From NCBI GenBank assembly GCA_965246845.1, contig CBDFFR010000008.1, positions 62,001 through 126,000 on the forward strand: 64,000 nt of DNA, written 5' to 3'. The stretch's first letter is position 1; the number at the start of each line of letters is the position of its first letter. The DNA comes from JBBRMW01 sp965246845. GTDB lineage: Bacteria > Chloroflexota > Anaerolineae > Aggregatilineales > UBA2796. Under the pieces are notes generated by a model that saw nothing but the letters and a program-made list of their open reading frames with translations, had not been told where the DNA came from and ran no database searches. Both the position numbers and the translations under genes were made by a program. Below, in pieces: positions 31,876 to 40,327 of this stretch.

Positions 31876-32556
31876 CTAGTTCAGTTGGACGAGGATCATC
31901 CGTCCGACCGTCTGGCTAATCGTATGCTTCTTCCCCGCGACGCGCACTGTCAGCGTATCGCCGAGCGGACTATGCGCCGTGACTGCGACTGTCGCGCCGG
32001 GCGTCAGACCAATCTCGCTCAGGTAGCGTAGCGCCTGCCCGGATTGATCGGTGATGCGGCTGATTGTCGCGGCCTGCCCGTCGGTGAGGTCGGAGAGCAA
32101 TGTCACATTTTCAGCGGGGATCGTGCCATCGCGCGCGGGGATTGGATCGCCGTGCGGGTCCAGTGTCGGGTTGCCGAGCGCGGCGGCCATGCGCTCTTCC
32201 AGCTTTTCGGAAATGACGTGTTCGAGCCGCTCCGCTTCGGCGTGGACTTCATCCCAGCCATAGCCGAGCGCCTTGACGAGATACAGCTCGATCAGGCGGT
32301 GGTGTCGGATCACTTCCAGCGCGATTCGTTCGCCGCGCGGCGTCAGCCGGACGCCGTGATAGGGTTTGTGCGTGAGCGTCGGCTCGCCATCGGCGGGGTC
32401 CGCCAGCCGCTTGATCATATCCGTGACGGACGCGGCACTGATATTGAGCGTGCGCGCAAGCAGCGTCGTCGGGACGGAATCAACCTGCTGCTGAAGTTCG
32501 TACACGGATTTCAGCAGATCATCGACCGCTTTGGTGCGAATGTCGTCTATGGGCAT
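31876..32556 (-). CDS. DtxR/MntR-family metal-dependent transcriptional regulator with FeoA domain
   Basis: A 226-residue regulator. Residues 1-75 are a winged helix (DLLKSVYELQQQVDSVPTTL, SAASVTDMIKRLADPADGEP, LTHKPYHGVRLTPRGERIAL), residues 76-145 are the dimerisation/metal domain (HHRLIELYLVKALGYGWDEV, EAERLEHVISEKLEERMAAA with His/Glu ligands, DPHGDPIP) and residues 150-226 are an FeoA/SH3-like domain. Such proteins sense Fe2+ or Mn2+ and repress metal-uptake genes. No uptake genes are adjacent here. Confidence 0.93.
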   Translation of the reverse strand: MPIDDIRTKAVDDLLKSVYELQQQVDSVPTTLLARTLNISAASVTDMIKRLADPADGEPTLTHKPYHGVRLTPRGERIALEVIRHHRLIELYLVKALGYGWDEVHAEAERLEHVISEKLEERMAAALGNPTLDPHGDPIPARDGTIPAENVTLLSDLTDGQAATISRITDQSGQALRYLSEIGLTPGATVAVTAHSPLGDTLTVRVAGKKHTISQTVGRMILVQLN

Positions 32557-32634
32557 GGTCCCGTCTCCCGCGTGTTGATCTTACCCCATGCGGCTCATTG
32601 TGAACAGAGACGGTTAAGGAGTTGAGAGCCAGTC

Positions 32635-32661
32635 AGGGCGGACACATAGGTCCGCCCCTAC
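32635..32661 (-). repeat. Dispersed hairpin repeat (family A)
   Basis: GGGCGGAC/GTCCGCCC in reverse orientation with the GTAGGG flank on the minus strand. Confidence 0.88.
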
Positions 32662-32673
32662 ATGACGCGGGTT

Positions 32674-32707
32674 GTGCGTGGGCGTACCTGCGTGTCCGCC
32701 CACGCAC
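32674..32707 (+). repeat. Family A variant with a longer perfect stem
   Basis: GTGCGTGGGCG pairs with CGCCCACGCAC (11 bp). The interior retains GTACCTGCGTGTC, recognisably family A. Confidence 0.8.
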
Positions 32708-32738
32708 ATGATATTGACAGGCGATTGTAAAGAGGATG

Positions 32739-33677
32739 CTAACGGGTGATGATCGGTGGACTTTCCGCTACACTGAGCGCCTGCAAAATGCGCGGGGTCA
32801 GGTCCAGCAGCGAGGTATAGCCTTCCGCGAAGCGCTCCCGCCCGCCACCGATCAGCACGGTTGGGACCTGCGCTTCGGTATGGTGGCGCGTGGAGAGGTC
32901 TTCCATATTGCCGTGATCGCTGGTGATGATGATCAGGCCGTCCTCATCGCGCCACTGCTCAAGCGTTCCGGCAAGCACCTGATCGAACAATTCCAGCAGC
33001 GCGACCGCGCGCTCCATCGGTCCACGATGCCCGACTTCATCCGTGATCCAGTGTGAGAAGAACGAGAAGTCATATTGTTTCGCAAGCACGGCCATACGCG
33101 CCCCGGCTTCCGCGCGCGTGTAAATGGGCATGGTGGCATCCTTGAGGAATTCGCGCCAGCCCTCGCCCGTCCAATCGACGCTGAGTGCATCCCCGCGCCG
33201 CATCGCGTCCTCGCCACGCATTGGTATGCCTGCCTCGTGCGCAGCCTGCTGGATCGAACTGCGCAACGTCTTGCCGCGCTCAATGTTGGCGAAGAGGCCA
33301 TCCGGGTACGCATCGAGCAGCGCCGCTGTCTTGCCCGCGCGCACCAGCCGCATGAACAGATTGTCTTCCGCGATGATCGCGCGCGTCACAGCGTTCGGTT
33401 TCGGTCCGTAATGCTCCCCGACCTCGCGCGGGACGTTGCGCCCGGTCAGGATCGCGGCCTGATTGGTTCCGCTCTGTGGCTTGCCGGGGACGCCAAACTG
33501 CGCATCGGTCGGGATGAAGATCGCGCGCTCGGAGACAGTGCGCGGGGTCGAAGCCAGCCATTTTTGGCCGCCCGCCAGCGCCCACAAGGTGGGAGTCTGC
33601 GCGAGCGCGAATGGATTGCTTTGGGGGTCGTCCGCGCCGAGGCCGACGCCATCCAGAAATATGAAAAGGATGCTCAT
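32739..33677 (-). CDS. Alkaline-phosphatase-superfamily metalloenzyme (phosphomutase-like)
   Basis: A 312-residue enzyme starting LFIFLDGVGLGADD, where the Asp is a first metal ligand, with SGTNQAAILTGRNV (nucleophile Ser/Thr position), DFSFFSHWITDEVGHRG and GLIIITSDHGNMEDL (Asp-His metal ligands) followed by HHTEAQVPTVLIG (His ligand). This is the layout of cofactor-independent phosphoglycerate mutase and phosphopentomutase relatives, but the protein is much shorter than either, so it is probably a phosphatase or pyrophosphatase of unknown substrate. ATG 33677 directly abuts the region of the divergent GNAT gene; no promoter-sized gap exists. Confidence 0.8.
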   Translation of the reverse strand: MSILFIFLDGVGLGADDPQSNPFALAQTPTLWALAGGQKWLASTPRTVSERAIFIPTDAQFGVPGKPQSGTNQAAILTGRNVPREVGEHYGPKPNAVTRAIIAEDNLFMRLVRAGKTAALLDAYPDGLFANIERGKTLRSSIQQAAHEAGIPMRGEDAMRRGDALSVDWTGEGWREFLKDATMPIYTRAEAGARMAVLAKQYDFSFFSHWITDEVGHRGPMERAVALLELFDQVLAGTLEQWRDEDGLIIITSDHGNMEDLSTRHHTEAQVPTVLIGGGRERFAEGYTSLLDLTPRILQALSVAESPPIITR

Positions 33678-33707
33678 ATGCGTGTACTTCCTGTTAATAT
33701 CAGACGC

Positions 33708-34472
33708 ATGGACACCCGCTCTGCTTTCCTCAACATCGAAGAATTCTATCGCCGCGTGTATTGGTCCGTGCCGACCGCGACGTCGGTTTGTACCGACTCC
33801 TACACCCTGAGCTACAGCGGGGTCCGCTGGCTGGCGAGCGCCAACCAATTCTGGTTTCATCTGCCGCTCGATGCGCAGGGCGTCTACCTGCGGCTGGCGG
33901 AGCGCTTTTTCAAGAAATACAGCGCCGATTATACGGTGAATATCGCGGAGCCGTTGATGCCGGGCGCGGGAGCGTGGCTGCGCGACCTCGGCTATCGTGA
34001 AAGCCTCGTCAGCCCGATGTTGATGCGGGACGGTGTGCCGCATCTGCCGCCACCAAACCCGCGCATCACGATCCGGCGCGCATTCGCGAAGGACCAGAGC
34101 GCGCTGTTGCAACTGATGTACGAAATCTTCTTCGTCGGACCGGAGATCGGGCGCTGCGTGGTACAGACCGCGCACTTCGCGCCGAATGCGCCGATGCAGC
34201 ATTATATCGCGTGGTACGATGGACACCCCGCCGCCTGTGGGACGCTCTCGCTCAGTCATGGCTTCGCCGGGTTGTGGAGCGTGGGGACGCTGCGCCCCTT
34301 CCGCAAGCATGGCGTCGCAACGGCATTGGTCGCCTATATGCTGGGCGCGGCGGGGTCGCTGGGTTGCGCGCAAAGCGTGTTACTCGCTTCGCCGATGGGT
34401 CGCCCGCTCTACGAGCGATTGGGGTTCGGCTATGGTGGGGACGCGGTGCAATATAGCCCAACAGTTTATTGA
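33708..34472 (+). CDS. GNAT family N-acetyltransferase
   Basis: A 254-residue protein. The first 115 residues (LNIEEFYRRVYWSVPTATSV and following) form an N-terminal half of unclear homology, and residues about 115-254 are a GNAT domain, with ITIRRAFAKDQSALLQLMYE as strand 1/helix 1, HGFAGLWSVGTLRPFRKHGV then ATALVAYMLGAA as the acetyl-CoA-binding strand-loop-helix (RKHGVA resembles Q/RxxGxG/A), and RPLYERLGFGYGGDAVQY at the end. ATG 33708 is used; ATG 33678 is in frame and would start one base from the divergent gene. Confidence 0.8.
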   Translation: MDTRSAFLNIEEFYRRVYWSVPTATSVCTDSYTLSYSGVRWLASANQFWFHLPLDAQGVYLRLAERFFKKYSADYTVNIAEPLMPGAGAWLRDLGYRESLVSPMLMRDGVPHLPPPNPRITIRRAFAKDQSALLQLMYEIFFVGPEIGRCVVQTAHFAPNAPMQHYIAWYDGHPAACGTLSLSHGFAGLWSVGTLRPFRKHGVATALVAYMLGAAGSLGCAQSVLLASPMGRPLYERLGFGYGGDAVQYSPTVY

Positions 34473-34595
34473 GGGTAATTACACAGCCTTTGTTGCATTG
34501 ATGGTAATTTTTTGGCAGCGTCGGGTTTTGTTGTCAAGTTCATGTTACACTGAGTGGGACCCGCTTTCGGGTCGCTTAGGGACCGGGGGGTGCGC

Positions 34596-35894
34596 GTGGG
34601 CATTTCTTCACACAGTGTAGAGAACACCGAGAAGCAAGCCAGACAAGCGAATACACTTTCGCCGAATTTACAGGCCGATAGCCAGGCCGCTCATTTGAAT
34701 AGCAGCCAGCGTAATGTTTTACACATGCAGCAGCGCGTCGGCAACAGTGCCGTACAACGAATGCTGAACCATACAGGCGCAGCGAACCCGATGCCGCGCA
34801 AACGTACCAACATCGTGCGCCGCGCACCTGACGACGCGCCACCCGCCGCTGAACAGACCGCGCAGGAGACACCCGGCAGCCAGCCGCCAAGCCTCGGAGC
34901 CGTGACCGAGACGAACCCGGATGGCGGCGTGCGCGTCACATCCATTAATCCGGGTAGCCGGGCAGCCGCGAGCCTGCATGTAAACGACATCATCAAAAGT
35001 GTGAACAACGTCGATGTCGCGAGCAACGAAGAATTCCTCGCGGAAGTGCAGAAGCATCAGGCGGGGGATACGGTTACGTTGGGTGTTCAGGGCGCGTCTG
35101 GCGCGGATGCAGCCCCGCCGCAGGCCGACGCAGCACCCGAAAGCGGCGGTGATGTCCAGCCAATGCGCAATGCAATCGTCCAGCGCGACGCTGCCGACGC
35201 GGGGACGGTACGCCCCGTCTCCGTCCAGTTGCAGGGCAATCAGGACGCCGCCGCTCCCGGAGCCGCCGTCAGTACGCAGACGGTGCGCGTCGTGATCAAG
35301 AGCCACATCAAGCCGATTATTCCCAATATCGGGACGCTGCCGATGGCTCCTACGGATTATTTACCGTTCCCGAATCCGATGGGTTCAACGATGCGGCTGG
35401 CCGGGTTTGCCGCCGCGACGGACCTTATCATGCGCGAGGACCCGCCGAGCGATGCGATGGACGTCAGTGGCGGGCAGCAATATCGGCTCTTCTCCGCGAC
35501 CAACCTGACGATCACGAAACAGGGAACGAACGTCACCGGGATCACCGCGACTCCACTTGAAACTGATGGCGGTTGGGAAGGTCCCCTCAAGGCATATCCA
35601 CTCAACCAGTTCGTGCCGCTCCGCGCGACCGCGCCGAATTCCTTCACATGGGGCGTTTCAGGTGCGCCGCACCCGGCAGCCGCAGCTCCGATGCAGCTTG
35701 TTTATCCGCGCTCGAATGAATACATCTGGCACATCATCACGGGCAACGTCGATGCGGCCGGCCATGTTACCTTCTCGATCACGCATAGCGGTTTCCCAAG
35801 CGTGAGCATCTACATCGACGGCGTGAAATCGACCGCCTACAATCAAGGCAACGCAAGCCTGCTGTGGGTCGGTGGCGGCTTGCGGTCAAGTTAG
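34596..35894 (+). CDS. PDZ-domain protein with an eCIS-associated GNxAVQRL-type motif
   Basis: A protein of about 432 residues. The N-terminus is hydrophilic and carries HMQQRVGNSAVQRMLN at about residue 43-58, closely like the LQRxxGNxAVxRLL motif found in DUF4157-type and other proteins linked to extracellular contractile injection systems. A Pro/Ala-rich linker follows, then a PDZ domain at about 85-165 (GVRVTSINPGSRAAASLHVN, DIIKSVNNVDVASNEEFLAE), another linker, and a beta-rich C-terminal domain (about 220-432) with no family I know. No signal peptide is visible, consistent with loading into an injection device rather than Sec export. GTG 34596 is preceded by a G-run; GTG 34554 is an alternative. 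Confidence 0.65.
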   Translation: MGISSHSVENTEKQARQANTLSPNLQADSQAAHLNSSQRNVLHMQQRVGNSAVQRMLNHTGAANPMPRKRTNIVRRAPDDAPPAAEQTAQETPGSQPPSLGAVTETNPDGGVRVTSINPGSRAAASLHVNDIIKSVNNVDVASNEEFLAEVQKHQAGDTVTLGVQGASGADAAPPQADAAPESGGDVQPMRNAIVQRDAADAGTVRPVSVQLQGNQDAAAPGAAVSTQTVRVVIKSHIKPIIPNIGTLPMAPTDYLPFPNPMGSTMRLAGFAAATDLIMREDPPSDAMDVSGGQQYRLFSATNLTITKQGTNVTGITATPLETDGGWEGPLKAYPLNQFVPLRATAPNSFTWGVSGAPHPAAAAPMQLVYPRSNEYIWHIITGNVDAAGHVTFSITHSGFPSVSIYIDGVKSTAYNQGNASLLWVGGGLRSS

Positions 35895-35917
35895 GTACGG
35901 AAGCACCGCATGTTTGT

Positions 35918-35943
35918 GTAGGGCGGACCGGTGTGTCCGCCCT
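35918..35943 (+). repeat. Dispersed hairpin repeat (family A)
   Basis: GTAGGGCGGAC/GTCCGCCC with loop CGGTGT. Confidence 0.88.
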
Positions 35944-35958
35944 GTATGAATTGAAAAC

Positions 35959-35988
35959 GGGTCGAGCAAGCCGCGACCTCTACACCGG
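35959..35988 (+). repeat. Dispersed hairpin repeat (family A'')
   Basis: GGGTCGAGCAAGCCGCGACC followed by TCTACACCGG; matches the unit at 21929 including its tail. Confidence 0.75.
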
Positions 35989-36002
35989 AGCGCGGTCTCC
36001 TG

Positions 36003-36020
36003 CAGGGGCTTGACCCGCCC
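36003..36020 (+). repeat. Short GGGGCTTGACCCGCCC repeat remnant
   Basis: Carries the right half of the A'' type also seen at 12027 and 52108. Confidence 0.55.
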
Positions 36021-36047
36021 GATATTCATAAGACAGGTCGGTTCATC

Positions 36048-38192
36048 CTACACCTGCACAATGCGCGCCGTCTGGTAGCGCGGCTTTAGATTTTTGATCA
36101 CCGCGTTCAAACAGCCAAACACCTCAATCGGATACAGGCCGTCCCGATGATAAACAATCACGGGGTTCTGGGCAGATGGCTTGCCAATGGTCGATTCAGC
36201 GCCCAATAAAATCACGGGTATCCGGCATAGCACCGGGTCGGATTGAATTTGCGAGAGCAGGCTGAGGCCATCGACGCCCGGCATGACCATATCGAGCATC
36301 ACCAGATCAGGCACGCTTTCGCGGATCGCCTCCAGCCCTTGCGCCGCATCATAGGCGCGCCGCACCTTGATCGGGCGCTTGCCGGATTGCAAAATACGCT
36401 CGATAAGCAATACAAAGCCCCGGTCGTCATCGATCACGAGGATGTTTTGAACCTGCCCCGACCGTTCAATTTCATCGAGCAGGCGCTGCGCGGAGATTGG
36501 TTTGGTCAGGTAGCCCGCAATCGCCAAATCTTCCGCGACCCACGCCGGGCTGGGCAGTGAACACTCGATCACGGGGATCGCACACGCAAAATTTTCCGGA
36601 AGGGGGGCGCCATGATCGCGCCGGATGTTGCGGATAATCGCCCTCGGATGCACCTTCGCGGCAAGTTCCGCGATAGTTTCCGTATCCTTTACCTGAATCA
36701 AATCGCAATCGCGGATGTAACGTCGCATCATAGAAATAATCGTCGGGTCCGGTTCGATGACGAGGACGCACGGCTGGTAATCCTCTGCCGGGGATGGATA
36801 CGGCCTGCCGCCCGTTGGATACTCTGGATGAACATGCTGCGTGAGCGGCAGCGCGAACGTAAAACGAGTGCCTTTCCCTTCGCTGCTCTCGACCCATATC
36901 CGCCCGCCGTGCGCCTCGACAAAGTGTCTGGTGATCGCCAGCCCCAGCCCCGCCCCGGCATGGCTGCGCCGCAGCGACGGATCGACCTGATAAAACTCGT
37001 CGAATAAATACGGTAGTTTGTCTTTGGGGATGCCCGCGCCCGTATCCGTGATGCTTACCATGACCTCGCGGTTGACGACGCGCGCCGAGAGCGTAACGGA
37101 CCCCGCCTCCGTGAAGGCGCACGCGTTGCTCAGGATATTCAGTACGACCTGCCGGATGCGCGTCCGATCCACTTCAACCAGCGGCAGCTCACCCGCGACC
37201 TCGAATTGCAATGCGACCGGACGACCGCGCGTCAAATCTCTGGCGATCTCGATGGTTTCCTGCAAGAGCGCGCGCAGGTCGATCACTTCCAATACGAGGC
37301 TGAAAGTCGCCATCTCGAAGCGTGAGAGGTCGAGAATATCATCGATCAGGTCGAGCAAATGTTGGCTGCTGCGGTAAATCTGGTGAATGTCCCGGCGCAG
37401 GCGCGGCGACCACTCGACATCGCCGTAGACTTCGGGCGAGCGGTACATGATGTCGCTGAAACCGAGGATCAGATTGAGCGGCGTCCGTAATTCGTGGCTG
37501 ATGTTGGCGGCAAACTGCTCCTTGAGACGTCGCCCGTCCTCGGCCTGATTGCGCGCCCAGATCAATTCAAGCTGGGTGTGCTTCTGTGTTTCATAGGCCA
37601 TTTCGAGCGATTTCAATGCCTGGCTGAGTTCGGCACGGTGGTTGCGCGTCGCGTCCAGAAGCTGCTCGCTGCGTGCCTGCATCGCCCCATACCAATGCAC
37701 GGCGGTGAACAGGGTATAGGCACTCAACCAGCTAGAGATCGCGGCCAGCGTCAACGCCGAGCCGAGTTCGATCAAGGGATACTGTCGCCCGATACCCAGA
37801 TTCAGCGCGAACGCCGCGCCCGTAATGCCGACCGCCGTAAACAGGCCGCCATGATTGATCAGCGTCGCGCCGATGAAGACGCAGGGTATCCCCAGCCAGG
37901 GCAGCCAGGGGTTGGGAAAGAGCAGCATCCCGGCGAAGAGCAGACCGAGCAGCCCCGCCATGAGCAGATAGCGCGAGAATTCCGGCTTCTTGAGCAACAC
38001 CGCCTGTACGCTGCGCGCGAGAATAATCATCAGGCACAGCAAGCCAGAGGCCGATAGCGCAATATCCCGCCTGAGCAGCAGATACCACGCGCCGAAAACC
38101 CCGAACCCGATTAGCACGAAGGTCAGCCGCCGCGTCAGGATACGGCGCAGGTCTTCGAGGCTGTCATGATCGTTGTAGGCTGCAATCGCCAC
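36048..38192 (-). CDS. Membrane hybrid histidine kinase with two tandem receivers, both atypical
   Basis: A 714-residue protein with GTG start preceded by GAGGAG. Residues 25-170 contain six hydrophobic helices; a coiled coil leads to the HisKA domain, FAANISHELRTPLNLILGFS (phospho-His about 235), and HATPase boxes (VVLNILSNACAFTEAG, ITDTGAGIPKDKLPYLFDEF, HAGAGLGLAITRHF). Two receiver-like domains follow. In the first, the phospho-acceptor position reads RAIIRNIRRD with no Asp at the right place and the acidic pair is EPD, so it should be a pseudo-receiver, though the Lys of YLTKP remains. The second has the Asp (LVMLDMVMPG) but lacks the usual C-terminal Lys. Stands alone. Confidence 0.92.
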   Translation of the reverse strand: MAIAAYNDHDSLEDLRRILTRRLTFVLIGFGVFGAWYLLLRRDIALSASGLLCLMIILARSVQAVLLKKPEFSRYLLMAGLLGLLFAGMLLFPNPWLPWLGIPCVFIGATLINHGGLFTAVGITGAAFALNLGIGRQYPLIELGSALTLAAISSWLSAYTLFTAVHWYGAMQARSEQLLDATRNHRAELSQALKSLEMAYETQKHTQLELIWARNQAEDGRRLKEQFAANISHELRTPLNLILGFSDIMYRSPEVYGDVEWSPRLRRDIHQIYRSSQHLLDLIDDILDLSRFEMATFSLVLEVIDLRALLQETIEIARDLTRGRPVALQFEVAGELPLVEVDRTRIRQVVLNILSNACAFTEAGSVTLSARVVNREVMVSITDTGAGIPKDKLPYLFDEFYQVDPSLRRSHAGAGLGLAITRHFVEAHGGRIWVESSEGKGTRFTFALPLTQHVHPEYPTGGRPYPSPAEDYQPCVLVIEPDPTIISMMRRYIRDCDLIQVKDTETIAELAAKVHPRAIIRNIRRDHGAPLPENFACAIPVIECSLPSPAWVAEDLAIAGYLTKPISAQRLLDEIERSGQVQNILVIDDDRGFVLLIERILQSGKRPIKVRRAYDAAQGLEAIRESVPDLVMLDMVMPGVDGLSLLSQIQSDPVLCRIPVILLGAESTIGKPSAQNPVIVYHRDGLYPIEVFGCLNAVIKNLKPRYQTARIVQV

Positions 38193-38276
38193 AGTCGGCT
38201 CCTCTCCGCTAACCGCGCCTTGTCAATGAACAGGGCGCGGATGCAAGAGGATAGCACTTTCGACGGTATACCGACG

Positions 38277-40154
38277 CTACCCGACTACTTCCAAAATCAG
38301 CCCCGCGCCGTGCGGCAGGTTGGCGAGCGCGATGTAGCCAAACTCAACGGTATATTCTGTGCCGCCGATCAGGTCCTTGAGCCGCGCGCCGTCGGGGATG
38401 CCCGCCTGCCAGACCGGGAGCGAGAGCGCTTCGAGCGTCCCCGGTCCGCGATGGCCGACTACGACGAGCCGCTGTTCCGCCGATTCGCGCAGGAACGACG
38501 CGACGCTATCCCGCGCGTAAAGCTGCTGGAAGCCGCCGTGCAGCAAGGCCGGCTGCGTCCGGCGCAGGTGAATGATGCGCTTGTAGTGAGCGCGCATATC
38601 CGTATCCCATTTCGATTCGTCCCAGGGCATCGTGCGGCGGTTATCGGGGTCCACGCTGCCGCTGACGCCCACCTCATCGCCATAGTACACGCACGGCACG
38701 CCCGGAAAGCACATCTGGAACAGCGCGGCCAGCTTGACCAACGCCTTGTCTTCGTGAACCTTGTGCGCCATGCGGACCGTATCGTGGCTATCCAGCAGCG
38801 TGAATTGCATCGTCTGCACCACCCAGGGAATCGCCGCGCGGTAGATCGTCCAGGCGGCGGCCATGTCTTCGGCGGGAAGATGGGAGGTATCGACCGTCAG
38901 CGGACGCCACTCGAAGCCCTGCTCCTGACCGGAGAGCCAATGCCACAGCGGGAAGGTAAAGCCCGCATAATTCATCGAGGCGTCGATCTCGTCGCCTTGC
39001 AGATGCGGCGTGCCATCGAAAAAGTGTTCCCCATAGATATAGGCGTTCGGGTTCTCGCCCTTCACTGCGCGCCGCAGTTCGCGTCCGATCTTGTGGCCGA
39101 GCTGGATCGCGCCCTGCTTGCCCTGCATATTCGCGACATCGAGCCGCCAGCCATCGATACGGTACGGCTCGCGCAGCCAGCGCCGCATGATCGAGTCCTT
39201 CCCGGACCACATCGTTTCGCGTAGTTTGTGGCTGCGATAGTTCAGCTTGGGTAGCGTCCGCACGTCGAGCCACGCCTCATATTTGTTCGGATCGTTGTCG
39301 TAGAAGGTGAAGAACTCGGCGGTCGGGCTGCTCAGGTCGGCTTGCGCATCAGTAAACCAGTGATTTTTGAAGCCACAATGATTGAGCGTAATATCCAGCA
39401 CCAGCCGGAATTGTTTTGCATCAAGCGCGGCACGCAGCGCGGCCAGACCGTCATCACCACCGAGGTGCGGGTCGATGTGGTAAAAATCGGTGACATCGTA
39501 ACGGTGGTTCGACGTGCTGACGAAGATCGGCGTCAGGTACAGCGCGTTCACGCCGAGGTCTTGCAGATAATCCAGCTTTTGCGCGATGCCGGGCAAGTCG
39601 CCACCATAAAAATCGAGATTGCCCGTATCTTTCCACGCCTGCGGCAACGTATCCCAGGCCGGGTTGCTGACGCGGTGCTGCCCGATGCTCCACTCGCCCG
39701 GTTTGGGCGTGAGCGACGGGTCGCCATTGAAAAAGCGATCCGGGAAAATCTGGTAAAAAACCGCGCCTTCCAGCCAATTCGGGATGTGCAAATCCGCGAC
39801 GATCTTGAAATCGAACCAGTCCGGGCGGTCGGAACGGCTGAGTCCGCTCGCGGTCAGGAAATAGGCCTCGCCATTCTCAAGGATGATCTTGAAGCGGTAG
39901 TGCGTTTTTGGGTTCGCGACCTTGAATGGACCTTCCCAATATTGCAAATGGGTGGCAGTCGCGGCAACTTTGACCATTGGCGTAAAGGATTGCTCACCAT
40001 CCGGCGCGATGCGGATGTATACGCGGGCGATTTCGGCATCGGCGGGGGCGCGCAGCCGTAAGGTAATTTGCTCATTCAGCGCCGGGAGCGGGTTCGAGAC
40101 GTAGAGTGCGGAGCTATCGTGATGGACGGCGGCGAGCCGTTCGGGTATCGACAT
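38277..40154 (-). CDS. GH13 alpha-amylase-family glycosidase (neopullulanase/maltodextrin-glucosidase-like)
   Basis: A 625-residue enzyme. Residues 1-120 are an N-terminal beta domain as in neopullulanase-type enzymes. The (beta/alpha)8 barrel shows VFYQIFPDRFFNGD, GVNALYLTPIF, VLDITLNHCG, GWRLDVAN (nucleophile Asp), YIYGEHFFDG (acid/base Glu) and FTLLDSHDT (transition-state Asp). The C-terminal beta domain is present. No signal peptide is seen, so it acts on imported maltodextrins in the cytoplasm. ATG 40154 is chosen because GAGGT lies about six bases upstream. Divergent from the VIT-VWA gene. Confidence 0.92.
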   Translation of the reverse strand: MSIPERLAAVHHDSSALYVSNPLPALNEQITLRLRAPADAEIARVYIRIAPDGEQSFTPMVKVAATATHLQYWEGPFKVANPKTHYRFKIILENGEAYFLTASGLSRSDRPDWFDFKIVADLHIPNWLEGAVFYQIFPDRFFNGDPSLTPKPGEWSIGQHRVSNPAWDTLPQAWKDTGNLDFYGGDLPGIAQKLDYLQDLGVNALYLTPIFVSTSNHRYDVTDFYHIDPHLGGDDGLAALRAALDAKQFRLVLDITLNHCGFKNHWFTDAQADLSSPTAEFFTFYDNDPNKYEAWLDVRTLPKLNYRSHKLRETMWSGKDSIMRRWLREPYRIDGWRLDVANMQGKQGAIQLGHKIGRELRRAVKGENPNAYIYGEHFFDGTPHLQGDEIDASMNYAGFTFPLWHWLSGQEQGFEWRPLTVDTSHLPAEDMAAAWTIYRAAIPWVVQTMQFTLLDSHDTVRMAHKVHEDKALVKLAALFQMCFPGVPCVYYGDEVGVSGSVDPDNRRTMPWDESKWDTDMRAHYKRIIHLRRTQPALLHGGFQQLYARDSVASFLRESAEQRLVVVGHRGPGTLEALSLPVWQAGIPDGARLKDLIGGTEYTVEFGYIALANLPHGAGLILEVVG

Positions 40155-40327
40155 CGTGGACCTCAAATCAGGAGTGGTCGTAGCTTCAACGTGCGATCTT
40201 AAGGGGATCGCCTGCGGTGGTCAAGCAACACCTTTTCAGATCAATGCACAATTTGACACAGAATCCGTCCAACCGCATAATGATCGCGAAGATATGCCTT
40301 TCGCCAATTTAATTGTGAGGTTTGGTT

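Noticed and set aside
32739..33677. Classical phosphoglycerate mutase (GpmI) or phosphopentomutase
   Set aside because: About 200 and 80 residues too short respectively and lacking the inserted substrate domain; kept as a superfamily call.
11988..36020. Clustered short repeats considered as a CRISPR array
   Set aside because: Copies are kilobases apart, never in a regular repeat-spacer pattern, and no cas gene is present.
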